Shown piece after piece: positions 5,282-7,226 of a DNA stretch of 7,226 nucleotides. The notes beneath the pieces were generated by a model that did not search any database, was not told the DNA's origin, and was given only the letters and a program-made list of their open reading frames with translations. Where the stretch lies: NCBI GenBank assembly GCA_002367285.1, contig DFBF01000112.1, positions 1,856 to 9,081 of the forward strand, written 5' to 3'. The stretch comes from Rhodobacteraceae bacterium UBA3087 (GTDB taxonomy: Bacteria; Pseudomonadota; Alphaproteobacteria; Rhodobacterales; Rhodobacteraceae). The position numbers and the translations under genes were made by a program. How positions within the stretch are numbered: position 1 is the stretch's first letter; each line of letters starts with the position of its first letter.

Positions 5282-6943
5282 TCACACCTCCAACATTTTG
5301 GGTTTGCGAAGCTCAAACCACATGACGATCATCAGGCGGGTCACGAAAATCGCGGTAAAGACCGAGGTCAGGATGCCCAGCCCCAGCGTGACCGAGAACC
5401 CGCGCACGGGGCCCGAGCCCATGATGAACAGGATCATTGCCGTGATGAACGTGGTGATGTTGGCGTCCAAAATGGCGCTCAGCGCCTTTTCATAGCCCAG
5501 CTCAATCGCCCGGGCAGGCCCTCGTCCGGATTTCAATTCTTCACGTATCCGTTCAAACACCAGCACATTGGCGTCAACCGCCATACCGATGGTCAACACG
5601 ATGCCCGCAATACCCGGCAGGGTCAGCGTCGCACCGATCATGGACAGCAGGCCAAAGATCATCCCCACGTTCAGGATCAACGCCACATTGGCAATCATCC
5701 CGAACCAGCCATAGCTGAGGCCCATGAAAATCAGCACGCCAACAAAGGCAACGATGCTGGCGGTTTTGCCCGCATCAATGCTGTCCTGGCCCAATTCCGG
5801 TCCGATGGTGCGTTCTTCAACATAGGTCAGTTCGGCAGGCAAGGCGCCTGCGCGCAGCAGAACCGCCAAGGTGGTCGAGTCCTCGATGTTGAAATTGCCG
5901 GTGATGATGCCCGAGCCGCCACAGATCTGTTCGTTGATGCGCGGCGCGGAAATCACTTCTTCGTCCAACACGATGGCAAAAGGCTGGCCAACATTGTCGC
6001 CGGTATATTCACAGAACTTGCGCGCCCCTGCGACGTTAAAGCGGAAATTCACCGCCGGCAGACCGTTCTGGTCAAACGCCGGCTGTGCATCGTTCAGCTC
6101 TTCGCCGGTCACGACCGGGCTCTGCTCCAGCACGTAATACACGCCCTCTTCGTCCAGAGACGGGTACAGAAAATTGCGCGGACCGGGCGCGGTGGCCCCG
6201 TCATTGGTGCGGCTGACAACCGGATGAAACGTCAGCTTCGCGGTCTTGCCGATTATGCCTTTCAGCTCACCAGCGGAGCCAATGCCCGGCACCTGGATCA
6301 ACACACGATCCGACCCCTGACGTTGGATCGTCGGCTCGCGCGTGCCGACCTCATCCACACGACGGCGAATGATTTCCAGCGTTTGCAGAATGGTGCGATC
6401 ATCCGTCGCCTGCTTTTCAGCCGCCGACAGCGTGACGATGATTTCGCCGTCTTGACCGGCAACCTCGATATCGGTCGACCCGACACCGGTCAGGCTAACC
6501 ACAGGGCTTGCCAGACCGCGCACCAGTTCCAAGGCGCGCACCATGCCCTCGGGCTGGCTGATCTTCACGCGCAGTTCCTCGGGCGCACTGTCGACACGGC
6601 GGATCGTGCCCACCGTGGCGCGTTCATCGCGCAGCGCGTCGCGCACTTCGGGCCACAGGCCTTCCATGCGGGTCGCATACACATCGCCCACCTGAACTTC
6701 GGCCAACAAATGCGCACCACCGCGCAGATCCAGACCCAGGTTCACCAGACTTGACGGCATCCAGCTCGGCCAGGCCGAGGCATCCGCCACCCGCTCAGGC
6801 GTGGACCCGTAAGCTTCGATTTCAATCACAGCATCATTGTGCTGCTCAACCCGGGTGTAAAACCCGTTCGGCACCGCATAGGCCAGACCCAGCGCCACCA
6901 GGGCCCAGATAACGACCCGTTTCCATAGAGAAATCTGAAGCAT
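5282..6943 (-). CDS. secD: SecD, protein-export membrane protein
   Basis: SecD partners SecF in the proton-driven step of Sec-dependent export, binding emerging polypeptides on the periplasmic side. The 553-residue protein has a first membrane helix at about 8-26. The signature GLDLRGG is at 70-76, and a large periplasmic P1 region follows (about 77-390, with RAGALPAELTY at 364-374). Five more helices fill about 394-541. The motif GMAVDANVLVFERIREE (453-469) carries the conserved Asp457 of the proton path, and GPVRGFSVTLGLGI lies at 511-524. The length is normal for alphaproteobacteria and shorter than the 615 residues of E. coli SecD. The ATG at 6943 is preceded by a G-rich GGCGGGGCGG stretch that can act as ribosome binding site. 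The protein has only two cysteines (311 and 341), both in the periplasmic domain. A long open frame on the opposite strand here is a codon-bias shadow. Confidence 0.98.
   Translation of the reverse strand: MLQISLWKRVVIWALVALGLAYAVPNGFYTRVEQHNDAVIEIEAYGSTPERVADASAWPSWMPSSLVNLGLDLRGGAHLLAEVQVGDVYATRMEGLWPEVRDALRDERATVGTIRRVDSAPEELRVKISQPEGMVRALELVRGLASPVVSLTGVGSTDIEVAGQDGEIIVTLSAAEKQATDDRTILQTLEIIRRRVDEVGTREPTIQRQGSDRVLIQVPGIGSAGELKGIIGKTAKLTFHPVVSRTNDGATAPGPRNFLYPSLDEEGVYYVLEQSPVVTGEELNDAQPAFDQNGLPAVNFRFNVAGARKFCEYTGDNVGQPFAIVLDEEVISAPRINEQICGGSGIITGNFNIEDSTTLAVLLRAGALPAELTYVEERTIGPELGQDSIDAGKTASIVAFVGVLIFMGLSYGWFGMIANVALILNVGMIFGLLSMIGATLTLPGIAGIVLTIGMAVDANVLVFERIREELKSGRGPARAIELGYEKALSAILDANITTFITAMILFIMGSGPVRGFSVTLGLGILTSVFTAIFVTRLMIVMWFELRKPKMLEV
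5286..5291 (-). promoter_or_regulatory. Ribosome binding site that fixes the secF start
   Basis: GGAGGT, a near-perfect anti-Shine-Dalgarno match, lies 5 bases upstream of the ATG at 5280 and inside the last codons of secD. It favours this start over the in-frame ATG at 5316 and suggests tight SecD/SecF translational coupling. Confidence 0.85.
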
Positions 6944-6983
6944 CCGCCCCGCCTGCCCTGTTATGAATGAATACGTCCGACGA

Positions 6984-7226
6984 TCAGCTCGCCGCCGGTT
7001 CCGTCTTGCTCATCACCTGCGCGATGGTCGACCGCATGACACGAACCTTCACGCCATCTGCGATTTCCAGCTCGACTTCGGTGTCGTCTTTGACCTTGGC
7101 AACCTTGCCGATCAGACCACCGGCGGTGACCACCTGATCCCCCCGACGCAACGCGGTCAGCATCGCCTGATGTTCTTTCATCTTCTTCTGCTGCGGCCGG
7201 ATCATCAGAAAATACATGATCCCGAA
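6984..7226 (-). CDS. yajC: YajC, Sec translocon accessory subunit (partial, 5' end outside window)
   Basis: YajC is a small single-span inner-membrane protein that co-purifies with SecD and SecF as the accessory complex of the SecYEG translocon. The window holds the last 80 residues and the TGA stop. The sequence shows the end of the membrane segment running into MYFLMIRPQQKKMKEH, the family signature in which the transmembrane helix is followed by RPQQKK. A small cytoplasmic beta-rich domain follows (LRRGDQVVTAGGLIGKV, then VELEIADGVKVRV), and a short polar tail. There is an in-frame ATG at 7217, but it falls inside the membrane helix. Family members usually have about 20 more hydrophobic residues before it, and the frame stays open to the window edge. 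I therefore treat the gene as truncated by the window, not short. It lies 40 bases upstream of secD, and no terminator is visible between them, so co-transcription is likely. Confidence 0.95.
   Translation of the reverse strand, partial: FGIMYFLMIRPQQKKMKEHQAMLTALRRGDQVVTAGGLIGKVAKVKDDTEVELEIADGVKVRVMRSTIAQVMSKTEPAAS

Noticed and set aside
4216..5325. 369-codon open frame on the plus strand opposite secF
   Set aside because: It has the same antisense shadow composition, starts inside the permease gene, and has no credible ribosome binding site or protein family.
5108..6754. 548-codon open frame on the plus strand opposite secD
   Set aside because: The translation is dominated by His, Gln, Arg and Asp with no recognisable domain, as expected for the antisense frame of a GC-rich gene. 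secD on the other strand has full family motifs.

Overview
The window is one dense, GC-rich block in which every gene I can support lies on the minus strand, so it reads from the right edge to the left. Gene content, protein sequences and gene order point to an alphaproteobacterium, most likely of the Rhodobacteraceae/Roseobacter group. The order yajC-secD-secF, a Mth938/NDUFAF3-type gene, then ccmA-B-C-D-G matches the arrangement known around the Rhodobacter capsulatus hel genes (helABCDX). The 52-residue CcmD equals the R. capsulatus HelD (orf52) size as I remember it. I cannot assign a genus.

Right part (7226 to about 3564): the 3' portion of yajC (its start lies outside the window), then secD, secF and a TauE/SafE-family membrane permease. 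YajC, SecD and SecF form the accessory complex of the Sec translocon that uses the proton-motive force to pull proteins across the inner membrane. The permease gene starts inside the end of secF. It ends at two AT-rich, CTAG-centred perfect palindromes (3542-3565 and 3516-3535), the most unusual non-coding structure in the window.

Middle (3494 to 3141): a 117-residue Mth938/NDUFAF3-like protein, related to a mitochondrial complex I assembly factor and a known neighbour of secDF in alphaproteobacteria.

Left part (3140 to about 180): a 91-base gap with a near-consensus FNR/FnrL-type site (3109-3122) leads into ccmA, ccmB, ccmC, ccmD and ccmG. These encode the heme-handling ABC module and the thiol-disulfide reductase of System I cytochrome c maturation. 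ccmE, ccmF, ccmH and ccmI are not here and must lie elsewhere. A GC-rich hairpin at 181-202 is the likely terminator. The last 180 bases hold further hairpins and a short tandem repeat but no gene I can support.

The genes fit one theme: building the cell-envelope electron-transport apparatus. SecDF-YajC helps export apocytochromes, CcmABCD supplies heme, CcmG keeps the heme-binding cysteines reduced, and the NDUFAF3-like protein may serve complex I assembly. I see no mobile element, CRISPR array, RNA gene or new defence-type system. This is mostly a well-understood housekeeping locus whose interest lies in its junctions and regulatory DNA.
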